A stretch of DNA of 31,047 nt from a virus. Under the pieces are notes generated by a model. It made no database searches and was not told where the DNA came from. It saw nothing but the letters and a program-made list of their open reading frames with translations. Position 1 is the first letter of the stretch. Every line of letters begins with the position of its first letter. This document shows, in pieces, positions 6,992-14,350 of the stretch. The stretch is from IMG/VR virus record IMGVR_UViG_3300044703_000142, positions 1-31,047 of that record. One strand, 5' to 3'. A program made the position numbers and the translations under genes.

Positions 6992-8561
6992 TTCCTCGCC
7001 CATTCCTGATCCGCACGGCCGCGGTGAACGCGCCGCGCGGTTTATGCGCGCGCTTAAGCATCCCAAATCACATGCGCCGGGCCGGCAGTTTGAACCGGCG
7101 GCCTTTTGGGAGCGCATCGTGCGCGGCATCTATGGGCCGTCTACCGCGGATGGCCAGCGGCTCATTCGCACCGTTTATGCTCAGATCCCACGCGGCGCTC
7201 GGAAGACCACCATCGGCGCGGGCTTAGGCTTGCTTCACACGTTCGGCCATGAACGAACGGCGGGCGGTTCCTGCATCATTGCTGCCGGTGCTGAGGATCA
7301 GGCGCAACTCGCATTCGACGAAGCCCAAGCCTTTGTAAAAGCCACGCCGGCACTGCGCAAAGCGGCGCGCGTTGTCGAGTCTCAGCTCGAAATTGAACAC
7401 CCCGGTTCCGGCTCTTTGCTTCGCGCCATCCCGGCTGAAGGCGACGTGCAACACGGCAAGACGCCCTATTTCGTCCTGATCGATGAATTGCATATCTGGA
7501 AAAATCGGCGGCTATGGCGCGCCCTCAAAACCGGCCTGCTAAAAATCCCGAACACGCTCTTAGTGATCATCACCACGGCGGGCCGTGGGCAGGACAATCT
7601 TGCGTATGAGGAATACCGCTACGCCAAGCGCATCGCCCTAGGTGAAATCCACAATCCGTCTTACCTACCGATTATCTTTGAACCGCCCAAGGAATATGAC
7701 TGGCGCGACGAACGCGTTTGGCACTCAGTTAATCCGGGGCTAGCGCACGGCTTTCCGGACCTGATCGGCATGCGGCAAGCCGCAATCGAAGCCGGCGAAA
7801 AGCCGGCCGATCGCGAAGATTTCCGGCAATACAATCTGAACGAATGGCTAGACCATTCCGCCTCACCCTTTGTGGAAATGAGCGTCTATGACGCCGGATC
7901 GCAAGCGATCGATCTAGCCGCCCTTAAGCACCTGCCGTGCTGGATTGCGGTGGATATGAGCACCACCACCGACCTAACGGCGGTGGTTGCCTGTTTCCGC
8001 GACGGCGACAATTACACCGTTGTCCCGCATTTCTTCTGTCCCGGCGACCAACTCCGAGCCCGCGCCGATCGCGACGGCGTTCCCTACGTTCAATGGGCAA
8101 AGGACGGCTTCATTAACGCAACGCCCGGCAACGTGATCGATTATCGCGCCGTGTTGGGGCTGATCCGCGAGCTGTATGCCGGTTTCGACGTTCGCGAGAT
8201 CGCATTCGACAAGGCTTATGCGCAGCCCGTCATGGCACCCCTGTTAGAAGAGGGCTTACCCGTAGTCACCATGCAACTTGGATGGGTTACGCAGTCACCG
8301 GCCCTTAATGAGTTAGAACGCGCCATCATTGCCCGGCAGTTCCGACATGGTGGTCACCCGGTGCTTAGGTGGTGCTTCTCTAACGTCGCGATTCAAACTG
8401 ACCCTGCCGGCAATCGCACCATGCACAAGGGCAAGAGCACCGGTCGGATCGATGGCGCATTTGCGACATGGATGGCCGTCGGGCGCGGCGCTGCCGGTAA
8501 CGATGAACGCTCAATTTACAGCAACGTGTCTGCACGCCCGGAAGGGCTGCTAGTTTTCTAA
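6948..8561 (+). CDS. terL: Terminase large subunit (packaging ATPase/nuclease)
   Basis: A 537-aa protein. The N-terminal ATPase has a Walker-A-like 'PRGARKTT' (residues 81-88) and a Walker B 'VLIDE' (176-180), followed by a coupling 'LLVIITTAG'. The C-terminal RNase H-like nuclease shows acidic residues Asp336 ('AVDMSTTTD'), Asp421 ('IAFDKAYA') and Asp502 ('GRIDGAFA'). The length is typical. Two starts are possible: GTG 6948, or ATG 6957 three codons later. Both lie within the terS gene, so translation is coupled. The Walker A differs from the common 'PRKNGKS' form but keeps the Lys-Thr. Confidence 0.95.
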   Translation: MKTMKTKVHPTWVFDSSPIPDPHGRGERAARFMRALKHPKSHAPGRQFEPAAFWERIVRGIYGPSTADGQRLIRTVYAQIPRGARKTTIGAGLGLLHTFGHERTAGGSCIIAAGAEDQAQLAFDEAQAFVKATPALRKAARVVESQLEIEHPGSGSLLRAIPAEGDVQHGKTPYFVLIDELHIWKNRRLWRALKTGLLKIPNTLLVIITTAGRGQDNLAYEEYRYAKRIALGEIHNPSYLPIIFEPPKEYDWRDERVWHSVNPGLAHGFPDLIGMRQAAIEAGEKPADREDFRQYNLNEWLDHSASPFVEMSVYDAGSQAIDLAALKHLPCWIAVDMSTTTDLTAVVACFRDGDNYTVVPHFFCPGDQLRARADRDGVPYVQWAKDGFINATPGNVIDYRAVLGLIRELYAGFDVREIAFDKAYAQPVMAPLLEEGLPVVTMQLGWVTQSPALNELERAIIARQFRHGGHPVLRWCFSNVAIQTDPAGNRTMHKGKSTGRIDGAFATWMAVGRGAAGNDERSIYSNVSARPEGLLVF

Positions 8562-8571
8562 GAGTAATTTT

Positions 8572-10539
8572 ATGGCCGATGATACCGAACGATTAGTAGT
8601 CGAATTGGAAGCCCGCATTCGGGATTTCGAAAAGAATTTCGAGAAAGCGACCAAAAAGGCAAACGACGAATGGTCTAAGATCGAGAACCGCGGCAAGCAA
8701 GCGGCCCAACGCATGCAATCCGATATGGCCAAAGCCGCGGCCGGCGTGACCAGCTCGATTAGCAGTATCGGTTCACAGATTGCCGGCAGCTTTGGGCTGA
8801 CCGGCATCGCCAGTCTGACGGGGTTTCTCGCCCTTGCTGTTAAAATCAACGGTGAGTTGGCCAAGCTTGACGGCCTTGCACGCCGTGCCAACCTATCAAC
8901 CGATCGGCTTCAGCAAGTCAAGTTCGCGGCCAACGTGCGCGGCGTGTCGGATGAGGATTTCTCTGCCGGCATTGATACCAGCCTGAAACTGCTAGATGAA
9001 GCGCAACGGCAGGTGAATAGTCTACAGCGGCTGTTCAATGCCAATGGCCTCAGCATTAAGCAAAACAATGGCGAGCTGCTACAGTTTGACCAGTTGCTCG
9101 AGCAGGCCGCGCGGTTGATGGCGGGCGCGCGCACCGAACAGCAGCGAATCAAGATTGCCGAAATGCTAGGCTTATCCCGCGAATGGGTAGGCTTGCTGCG
9201 CAATGGTCCGGAAGCATTCCGCAAGCTGGCGGATGAAGCCGAGAACGCCGGGGCTGTAATCGACAAAGAGACGATCGCCCGCGCCAAGGAGTTTGACAAA
9301 AAGTGGCACGAAGCGGTGATCCGCTTCAAGGCCGGCATGACGGAAGCCCTTACCGATCTAAGCGCCGAGTTCGGCAAGTTCTGGTCAGAACTGATTGATC
9401 AGGTTCCCGGTGCCAATTTCATCCGCGACACGTTCAATAAGTGGTTCGGCGGATTGCGCGGCATGTCAATTCCCGAACTTAAGGAAGCCGTGCAACGGGC
9501 GATCGATGACGGTATGCAATTCGAAGCCGATCGCATCCAAGCCGAGATCGATCGGCGGCTTGGCAAGACCCCTCTCAAAATCAAGGTGACGCCAGAGGTA
9601 ACCGATCAACCGGCGACCGTGATCCCGCGCGACGGGAATGAGCGCAATCGGTTTGAACGTGCCGTTTTCGAGGCAAACAAACGCATCGCCGCCACAGATG
9701 CTGAGACTAAGACCATCGGCCTAAACACGGAAGCACGCGAGCGGGCAAAGCTGGTCGCGGAATTGGAGGAAGCGGCCAAGCGCGCCAACACGGAAGCCGG
9801 CTTCCAAAATGCGACCGTCACTGAAGCGCAGCGGCAGAAGATCAATCAGCTTGCGGATGCGATGGAAGCCGCGGCGAAGCGCCAGCGGGAATCCCAGCAG
9901 CGCTTTGAAGCCTTCAATGAGACACTGAAATTCGGCGGCAATATCGCAATCGAGTTCCTGGACAAGCTTGGGGACAAGACGGCCAAGTTCGCGGACCTTC
10001 TTAAGTCCGCAATGGACATGCTGAAGAAGGCGGCCCTGCAAGCGCTGGTGCTAGGCGAAGGTCCATTGAGCGGCATCTTCGGAACCAAAAGCACCGTCAC
10101 GGGCGGCACGGGCGGCATTTTCGGCCTGCTGGGCAATCTGTTCGGCGCGTCCAAGGCGGACGGCGGCATCGTGCGAGGTCCGGGCGGGCCGCGCGCCGAT
10201 CGGATACTCACGCCAACATCTAACGGCGAGTTCGTCGTGAATGCCGCCGCAACGGCCCGTAACCGGGCGCTGCTGGACGCAATCAACCGCGGGGTGCCTT
10301 CGGCCTCACTTCCGGTCCCGGCCATTCCTGGGGCTTCTGTGGCGGGCGCGCGGATCAACGCGCCGAGCATCACACAGAATGTCGCCAATACCATCAACGT
10401 CACCGGCGGCGGTGGCACCGATGAGCAGAATGAGGCGCTGGCCAAGCGGATCGCCCAGCAGATCGAAGACAAAGTGAACCAGAGCTGGGCCGAGAACGCG
10501 CGGCAGCAGCTTCGGCCGGGCGGCATGTTCCGCCGCTGA
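8572..10539 (+). CDS. Tail length tape measure protein
   Basis: A 655-aa, mostly helical protein. The first 60 residues are charged coiled coil. A hydrophobic segment follows at about 62-90. Long Ala/Glu/Lys helices occupy the middle. The C-terminal region carries the signature of many tape measure proteins, 'ADGGIVRGPGGPRADRILTPTSNGEFVVNAAA' followed by 'RNRALLDAINRG'. At about 0.15 nm per residue the length would suggest a tail near 100 nm (inference). It starts 10 nt after terL. It is the last virion gene, with no tail-tip or fibre gene following, which is unusual for a working siphophage. Confidence 0.9.
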   Translation: MADDTERLVVELEARIRDFEKNFEKATKKANDEWSKIENRGKQAAQRMQSDMAKAAAGVTSSISSIGSQIAGSFGLTGIASLTGFLALAVKINGELAKLDGLARRANLSTDRLQQVKFAANVRGVSDEDFSAGIDTSLKLLDEAQRQVNSLQRLFNANGLSIKQNNGELLQFDQLLEQAARLMAGARTEQQRIKIAEMLGLSREWVGLLRNGPEAFRKLADEAENAGAVIDKETIARAKEFDKKWHEAVIRFKAGMTEALTDLSAEFGKFWSELIDQVPGANFIRDTFNKWFGGLRGMSIPELKEAVQRAIDDGMQFEADRIQAEIDRRLGKTPLKIKVTPEVTDQPATVIPRDGNERNRFERAVFEANKRIAATDAETKTIGLNTEARERAKLVAELEEAAKRANTEAGFQNATVTEAQRQKINQLADAMEAAAKRQRESQQRFEAFNETLKFGGNIAIEFLDKLGDKTAKFADLLKSAMDMLKKAALQALVLGEGPLSGIFGTKSTVTGGTGGIFGLLGNLFGASKADGGIVRGPGGPRADRILTPTSNGEFVVNAAATARNRALLDAINRGVPSASLPVPAIPGASVAGARINAPSITQNVANTINVTGGGGTDEQNEALAKRIAQQIEDKVNQSWAENARQQLRPGGMFRR

Positions 10540-10675
10540 ATTCGGCCAAACCGATAGATATAGCGCGTCGATCATTTCTTGCACGGCAGTCCGCGCGAAT
10601 TTTTCCGCGAACACGAAATGGGCGGGCCGCTACATTATGCGTATCGACGTTCAAAATGGTCGAAAGGACCTACAC

Positions 10676-11140
10676 GTGAGTAATCAAACTAGCTTTTCGC
10701 TACCGCGCGAGCGGGGCGAGCAATTGCGCCAGCTTGCCTTCCATCACCGCAAGAGCCTTGCCGGGCTTATCTCCGACTGGATCGAGGCAGGCTTGGCGGA
10801 AGCCGGATTATCGGCCTCGCTGCCGGATGTGAAGATCGAGGCCGGCCGAGATCAGGTGACCCTCACCACTCCCGAGCTCATCGTCAGCTTCGCGACCGCC
10901 AAGGATGCTTGGGACACCGGGGAAAGCATCGATCGAGTAGCCAAGCGCGGCGGCGCTTGGGTGCATGCCGATCGGCGCGACGGCAGCATGCTCTCGATTA
11001 CACGAGTCGGGGCCGGCGTGGTGATCGAGCTGATCGATCGTGCCGGCGCAAAGAGCCGGCGGTCATTCTCGCGGGACGTGGCTTGTGCCGTCGCGCGCCA
11101 GCTCCGCGAAGCCGCCGAACAAGCATTGCCAAGCCGATAA
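10676..11140 (+). CDS. Ribbon-helix-helix-like DNA-binding protein
   Basis: A 154-aa protein. I chose GTG 10676 because AAAGGA lies 7 nt upstream; the frame can extend to ATG 10637 but without a comparable site. The N-terminus ('TSFSLPRERGEQLRQLAFHHRKSLAGLISDWIEAGLAEAG') has a beta strand followed by two helices, as in Arc/CopG-type regulators. The remaining hundred residues have a mixed alpha/beta pattern that I do not recognise ('LTTPELIVSFATAKDAWDTGESID', 'GGAWVHADRRDGSMLSI'). It lies between the tape measure and replication-like genes and could regulate either. Its stop adjoins a terminator-like hairpin. Confidence 0.55.
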   Translation: MSNQTSFSLPRERGEQLRQLAFHHRKSLAGLISDWIEAGLAEAGLSASLPDVKIEAGRDQVTLTTPELIVSFATAKDAWDTGESIDRVAKRGGAWVHADRRDGSMLSITRVGAGVVIELIDRAGAKSRRSFSRDVACAVARQLREAAEQALPSR

Positions 11141-11175
11141 AAAAAGCCGCCGGGCAAAGGAGTGCCCAGCGGCTT
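11138..11175 (-). terminator. Rho-independent terminator, best read on the minus strand
   Basis: AAGCCGC (11144-11150) pairs with GCGGCTT (11169-11175), and GGGCA (11152-11156) with TGCCC (11163-11167). This gives a long GC-rich stem. Read leftward it is followed by a run of seven T (the A-run at 11139-11145), the classical arrangement. Read rightward the stem is followed by GGGGTTTC, a much weaker tail. Confidence 0.6.
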
Positions 11176-11217
11176 GGGGTTTCAGTAGAAGGTCCAACGA
11201 CGTGCCATCGTCAGAAC
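11139..11217 (-). ncRNA. Candidate ~79-nt small RNA antisense to the rep-like gene leader
   Basis: On the minus strand a perfect extended -10 (TGCTATAAT; the hexamer lies at 11224-11229) would start a transcript near 11217. It would run into the hairpin plus T-run at 11138-11175. No convincing -35 is visible. The transcript would be antisense to the ribosome-binding site and first codons of the gene starting at 11202. That is the layout used by plasmid copy-number antisense RNAs. It also contains an 8-codon frame, MARRWTFY, without a good ribosome-binding site. The promoter and terminator are seen directly; function is inferred. Confidence 0.4.
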
Positions 11218-12257
11218 AATTAGATTATAGCAGCTCGGCCACTTGTTGCACAGAAGAAAGTGACGATCTCGACGCCAACTTTTGGCGCGAAATGGATGCG
11301 TTGGCACACGCCCTACCCGCAGCCGAACTACAAGTAGTCGAGGACGAAGAGATCGAGCGCATGCTCGGCTACCTTGAGAGCGCCGCGGCAAACGATGACG
11401 AGCCCGCGCGGTCGAAAAATGTCACCAGACAGGCGTCGGGAATAGTTGCCCCGCTGCCCCGTCCCGCGTGGTCGAAAAATGTCACGGAAGCGGGAACAAA
11501 AAATGTCACGCGACGGCATCGACGTTCAGAGGCACAGGACCGCCGAACCATTGATTCGATTCGACTTTCTGAATCCAAGCCGACGAAAGCCCGATGCCCA
11601 ACTTCAGTAGGGAAAATAACACCCTCTATTGCCCCCATTAGTGAGGCAGAAGAGAGCTATGAAGCGTTAGACAAAAGTCTGGAAAAAGCCAGCGCCGAAG
11701 GCGCTGATCTTTCCCACCTTCCGGTCTGGCCTGCTTGGGAGTTCACCACTGACGTCCTTAAGGTCATATGCGCTAATCGCGTCCTGGCACAGTTCGGCCG
11801 GACCAAGCGCATCACCCTCAATCTTGGCCACAAAGAGCTAAAGCGTGCCCTTGCCAACCCCAAGGGCTTCACTCACCACGTCAAGAAAAACGTCTCCAGG
11901 GCGCTTAATAAGGAATTTGGCTACCCCGTGCCGCTCTGGTTCACAGTCCACACCACACCCGCCGGTCGCCAGCATATCCATGGTGCTATCGCCCACAATG
12001 ACAACGAGCCCGAGGTCGATGACCGCGTAGAGGCAGCGCTACGCCATGCCGGTGGTAAATGGAAAAGCCACCGGAACAAGAAAAAGCAGGCTGACTGCCA
12101 GTCTATGTTCGATGATCCCGACGATTGGGCCTTCTACGCCCTCAATCGAGACTGGCACCGGAGCAAGAGCCTACCGGGCAAGATCGTCAGCATCACCCAT
12201 GATCTCCGCGCTGCCGGTGAGCAATATTACGCCAGGCTAAGAATGACGCACCGGTGA
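11202..12257 (+). CDS. Putative HUH-type replication/relaxase-like protein
   Basis: A 351-aa protein from GTG 11202, chosen because AGAAGG lies 9 nt upstream. The first 150 residues are acidic then low complexity, with the motif SKNVT/TKNVT occurring three times (residues 71-75, 91-95, 99-103). Residues 175-351 look like a folded domain: 'FGRTKRITLNL', 'LWFTVHTTPAGRQHIHGAI' with an HIH at 258-260 matching the HUH metal-binding motif, and 'DDWAFYALNRDW' with Tyr312 as a possible nucleophile. This resembles rolling-circle initiators, but motif spacing is not decisive. It could initiate replication of the element; another DNA-binding role remains possible. Confidence 0.45.
   Translation: MPSSEQLDYSSSATCCTEESDDLDANFWREMDALAHALPAAELQVVEDEEIERMLGYLESAAANDDEPARSKNVTRQASGIVAPLPRPAWSKNVTEAGTKNVTRRHRRSEAQDRRTIDSIRLSESKPTKARCPTSVGKITPSIAPISEAEESYEALDKSLEKASAEGADLSHLPVWPAWEFTTDVLKVICANRVLAQFGRTKRITLNLGHKELKRALANPKGFTHHVKKNVSRALNKEFGYPVPLWFTVHTTPAGRQHIHGAIAHNDNEPEVDDRVEAALRHAGGKWKSHRNKKKQADCQSMFDDPDDWAFYALNRDWHRSKSLPGKIVSITHDLRAAGEQYYARLRMTHR
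11403..11509 (+). repeat. Iteron-like direct repeats inside the rep-like gene
   Basis: A 23-bp sequence at 11403-11425 recurs at 11463-11485 with one mismatch, sharing the core GGTCGAAAAATGTCAC. A third, shorter copy, AAAAAATGTCAC, lies at 11498-11509. The first two copies are exactly 60 bp apart. They encode the repeated (S/T)KNVT peptide, so selection could act on protein or on DNA. Iterons inside an initiator gene are known from plasmids. Confidence 0.5.
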
Positions 12258-12273
12258 GCTGCTGTGTCGATTT

Positions 12274-12537
12274 TTATCGCGATTGCGCTTGAAGCTTGCG
12301 CAGATTGATCTCATCGCTGACGCAACCCTTAAAGTCGGGGTCGCTGCGGGTGTATTTCAAGGTCTGGATGCAGTAGTCGGCCGCGGCCCGCTCGAGCTTA
12401 GCCTCTGGGGTATTGCGCTCCTGGTAGAGGCCATTGACCCAGGGGAGGGCGAGGATGGCGCCGACGATCGCCACCACGGCGATCATCAAGTGAATAGGCG
12501 TGATCGAGCTTCTGGCTGTCGTTTCCTGTTCCGCCAT
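12274..12537 (-). CDS. Small single-pass membrane protein
   Basis: An 87-aa protein with a hydrophobic helix at about residues 16-34 ('HLMIAVVAIVGAILALPWV') and a polar C-terminal domain with two cysteines ('YCIQTLKY', 'FKGCVSDEINLRKLQ') that could be disulfide-bonded outside the membrane. On the minus strand a strong GGGAGGGGGG lies just before the ATG at 12537. It is convergent with the rep-like gene, ending 17 nt from its stop. I do not recognise a family. Confidence 0.6.
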   Translation of the reverse strand: MAEQETTARSSITPIHLMIAVVAIVGAILALPWVNGLYQERNTPEAKLERAAADYCIQTLKYTRSDPDFKGCVSDEINLRKLQAQSR

Positions 12538-12577
12538 ATCCCCCCCTCCCGGTAGTTGCTTGAGGCTACGCGATTTA

Positions 12578-12595
12578 GCGATTTAGCGAAATCGC
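12578..12595. promoter_or_regulatory. Palindromic operator-like site
   Basis: GCGATTT-AGCG-AAATCGC is a perfect 7-bp inverted repeat. An extra direct copy of CGATTTAG (12571-12578) precedes it. It lies between the divergent genes ending at 12537 (minus strand) and starting near 12636 (plus strand). A CATAAT-like -10 follows at about 12618, so a regulator could bind here. Confidence 0.35.
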
Positions 12596-12635
12596 TATTA
12601 AGCTATTGATATTGTTGCATAATTTTGTTGACCCG

Positions 12636-12899
12636 ATGTCCGGGTCAGCGTATTACGTCGCTGCGCACTCAGGCGCGGGCATTGGGGGGCAAGCGATGTT
12701 TGTAAAGCGGATTCGGCTGGAACGTGCGGCCACGATCTTGGAGAACTCCGTCGAAGTGGCGCGGCACGACGCCGGCAGTTTGTTGACCACCATCCTGGCG
12801 CACCCCGACTTGCGGAGCTGCACCATCATCCAAGGCTGCAGTAACGAAGCGATGCTGGTGAGCGAGAGGCCGCTAACCGAGGCCTGTAGCGGCGTGTAA
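12636..12899 (+). CDS. Hypothetical small protein
   Basis: An 87-aa frame starting at ATG 12636. A TTG at 12606 would add ten residues. The sequence ('YYVAAHSGAGIGGQAMFVKRIRLERAATILENSVEVARHDAGSLLTTILAHPDLRSC') looks like a small soluble alpha/beta protein. There is no clear ribosome-binding site. Support comes mainly from a protein-like composition and the operator-like palindrome upstream. It could be spurious. Confidence 0.35.
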   Translation: MSGSAYYVAAHSGAGIGGQAMFVKRIRLERAATILENSVEVARHDAGSLLTTILAHPDLRSCTIIQGCSNEAMLVSERPLTEACSGV

Positions 12900-12952
12900 C
12901 AATACCTCCTAAGTTGCAGTCGCACGACTTCGACTTGGGAGGGTTGACGAAG

Positions 12953-13237
12953 ATGAAGAAGCTAGCCGTCCTGTTGTTTGCGGCGAGCTGCTCGGGGTGC
13001 ACTGGCATGAGCGGCAGTTCGAACAGCTTTGACAACGTGGAGCGCGTTAGGATCGGGATGAGCGAACAGGAGCTGATCGCGATTATGGGCAAGCCTGACC
13101 TAACGCGAAACCACGGTGACGGGAAACAGGTTTGGGTATGGCGCAATCCAATGGCGCTTACAGGGCTCAGCGTCGTCTCGTTTGGTCTGAAGGACGGCAA
13201 GGTCTCGGAAATCCCGAACGTCGCTGCGCTACGCTAG
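12953..13237 (+). CDS. BamE/SmpA-like outer-membrane lipoprotein
   Basis: A 94-aa protein from ATG 12953, with GGGAGG about 9-12 nt upstream. It has a lipoprotein signal peptide ('MKKLAVLLFAASCSGC', lipid-modified Cys16). A short domain with the SmpA/OmlA pattern follows: 'VERVRIGMSEQELIAIMGKPD' and then 'VWVWRNP', as in BamE-like proteins that fold into a two-helix, three-strand module at the periplasmic face of the outer membrane. It is shorter than BamE. It is a cargo gene beside phage modules; small lipoproteins of this type are sometimes carried by prophages. Confidence 0.6.
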   Translation: MKKLAVLLFAASCSGCTGMSGSSNSFDNVERVRIGMSEQELIAIMGKPDLTRNHGDGKQVWVWRNPMALTGLSVVSFGLKDGKVSEIPNVAALR

Positions 13238-13446
13238 CTCGGGCAGCAAAGGGCCGCTGGCGAGTCAAAACCGGGCGGCCGGTTGCAGACAGCCGATCGC
13301 GCGGCCGGCGAATCCAGGGCTTCTCTGGAGCGACACGGCTGCGCAAAAAGCGTGCCATGGCAATTTCTAGGAAAGTTCGATCAGCCCCTTGATCGCCTAG
13401 GATGGCAACCCAATGTGCGCGGCGCGAAACACATGGGAGGATTATC

Positions 13447-14100
13447 GTGAAGGCGACAGGCACCAGACAAACAGATACTGGCACTCTAAACCGCGCCGAC
13501 GACGAAGAGGAACGCGTCAAGCAGTTCATCCGCGACCGCATCGATGGCGATCCGGAAAAGGCGGCAGAGTTCGTCCAAGCAATACGTGCAACTATGCGGA
13601 ACAGCAAACCGCGTCGCGTGGACGCCGGGCCTTGGCGCATGATCATTAAGCGCTGGCAGTGCGGCGACAACAACGTCTGCTTTGCGGGTATCGATACTCG
13701 AAAAAAGGGCAAGGCGGACCTTGTTCCGATGGTCAGCGATCCGGGGGACAAGTCGCGCGGGGTGCGCATTCGGGAACGCAATTGGATCCACCTGGATTAC
13801 ACCATGCGCCTCCAGCCGAGTTCAGCCGCGGAGTTCGCCACTCAGTTAGAGCAGCAATTCGGACTGCAGCTAGAGCCAGAGGAGGAGCGCACGGGCGAGC
13901 ACCCCCTAGCCCGGCAGATGCGGGAGGCCGGTGCGGTTAACATCGTTTTCGGCGAAGCAGCGGAGCGGCACTCCGAGAATCCCGAGGCTGCCCTGAAATA
14001 CTTCGTGGCTGAAGTGCGGGATCGCCGGCTGACCAATGCCGCACTCCGGGAGCTGTATGAGATATTGGCCCTAAAGACCGGACAGGTTCGGGCGAGCTAG
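13447..14100 (+). CDS. Hypothetical cargo protein
   Basis: A 217-aa protein starting at GTG 13447, six bases after a strong GGGAGGA. The frame upstream of this lacks a comparable signal. The N-terminal third is charged and helical ('DDEEERVKQFIRDRIDGDPEKAAEFVQAIRATM'). The middle has a beta-rich segment ('WRMIIKRWQCGDNNVCFAGIDTRKKGKADLVPMV'). The C-terminus is helical, with 'EHPLARQMREAGAVNIVFGEAAERHSENPEAALKYFVAEVRD'. No known motif or membrane segment is evident. The next gene follows after 18 nt with its own strong ribosome-binding site, so the two may be co-transcribed. Confidence 0.6.
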   Translation: MKATGTRQTDTGTLNRADDEEERVKQFIRDRIDGDPEKAAEFVQAIRATMRNSKPRRVDAGPWRMIIKRWQCGDNNVCFAGIDTRKKGKADLVPMVSDPGDKSRGVRIRERNWIHLDYTMRLQPSSAAEFATQLEQQFGLQLEPEEERTGEHPLARQMREAGAVNIVFGEAAERHSENPEAALKYFVAEVRDRRLTNAALRELYEILALKTGQVRAS

Positions 14101-14118
14101 AGACAAGGGAGGTGCAAA

Positions 14119-14316
14119 ATGGCGTGGGAAAAGTTCGAGTATGAGGGAGAAGATGATTGCCAGTATCAGGTGGAAGACGGCAAAATAGCCGTTTCGACGC
14201 CATGGGGAAGCAAAGAGGCCTACTTGCAAGGCCTGCCGCCTCAAACGTTAGCACGGTTAATCGCGGCCGAGCTTCGAACAGAGAAGAAAAAGGTGCGAGG
14301 CGAGCAAGGAAGCTAA
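14119..14316 (+). CDS. Small hypothetical protein
   Basis: A 65-aa acidic-to-basic protein whose ATG is preceded by a near-ideal GGGAGGTGCAAA. Its sequence contains 'FEYEGEDDCQYQVEDGKIAVSTPWGSKEAYLQGLPPQTLARLIAAEL', which reads like a small beta-sheet followed by a helix. It lies between the 217-aa protein and the HslV-like gene, 34 nt upstream of the latter, and could be part of the same transcript. No family is recognised. Confidence 0.55.
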   Translation: MAWEKFEYEGEDDCQYQVEDGKIAVSTPWGSKEAYLQGLPPQTLARLIAAELRTEKKKVRGEQGS

Positions 14317-14350
14317 CACCCGACCTGATAGATTACCCGCGATGTAAGGC

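Larger units (their letters stand above)
587..12257 (+). mobile_element. HK97/GTA-like prophage module, apparently incomplete
   Basis: A run of co-directional, mostly overlapping genes encodes portal, protease-capsid, tail assembly chaperones, HNH nuclease, head-tail connectors, both terminase subunits and a tape measure protein, then an RHH protein and a putative HUH replication protein. No major tail tube, baseplate, tail fibre, lysis or integrase gene is seen inside it. The terminase genes lie after the connectors rather than before the portal. The limits given are the outer recognisable genes; true attachment sites were not found, and the element could extend to the tRNA at 16053 or beyond the left window edge. 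Confidence 0.65.

Noticed and set aside
11403-11509. CRISPR array
   Set aside because: Only two or three copies with unequal spacing, inside a coding frame and without cas genes.
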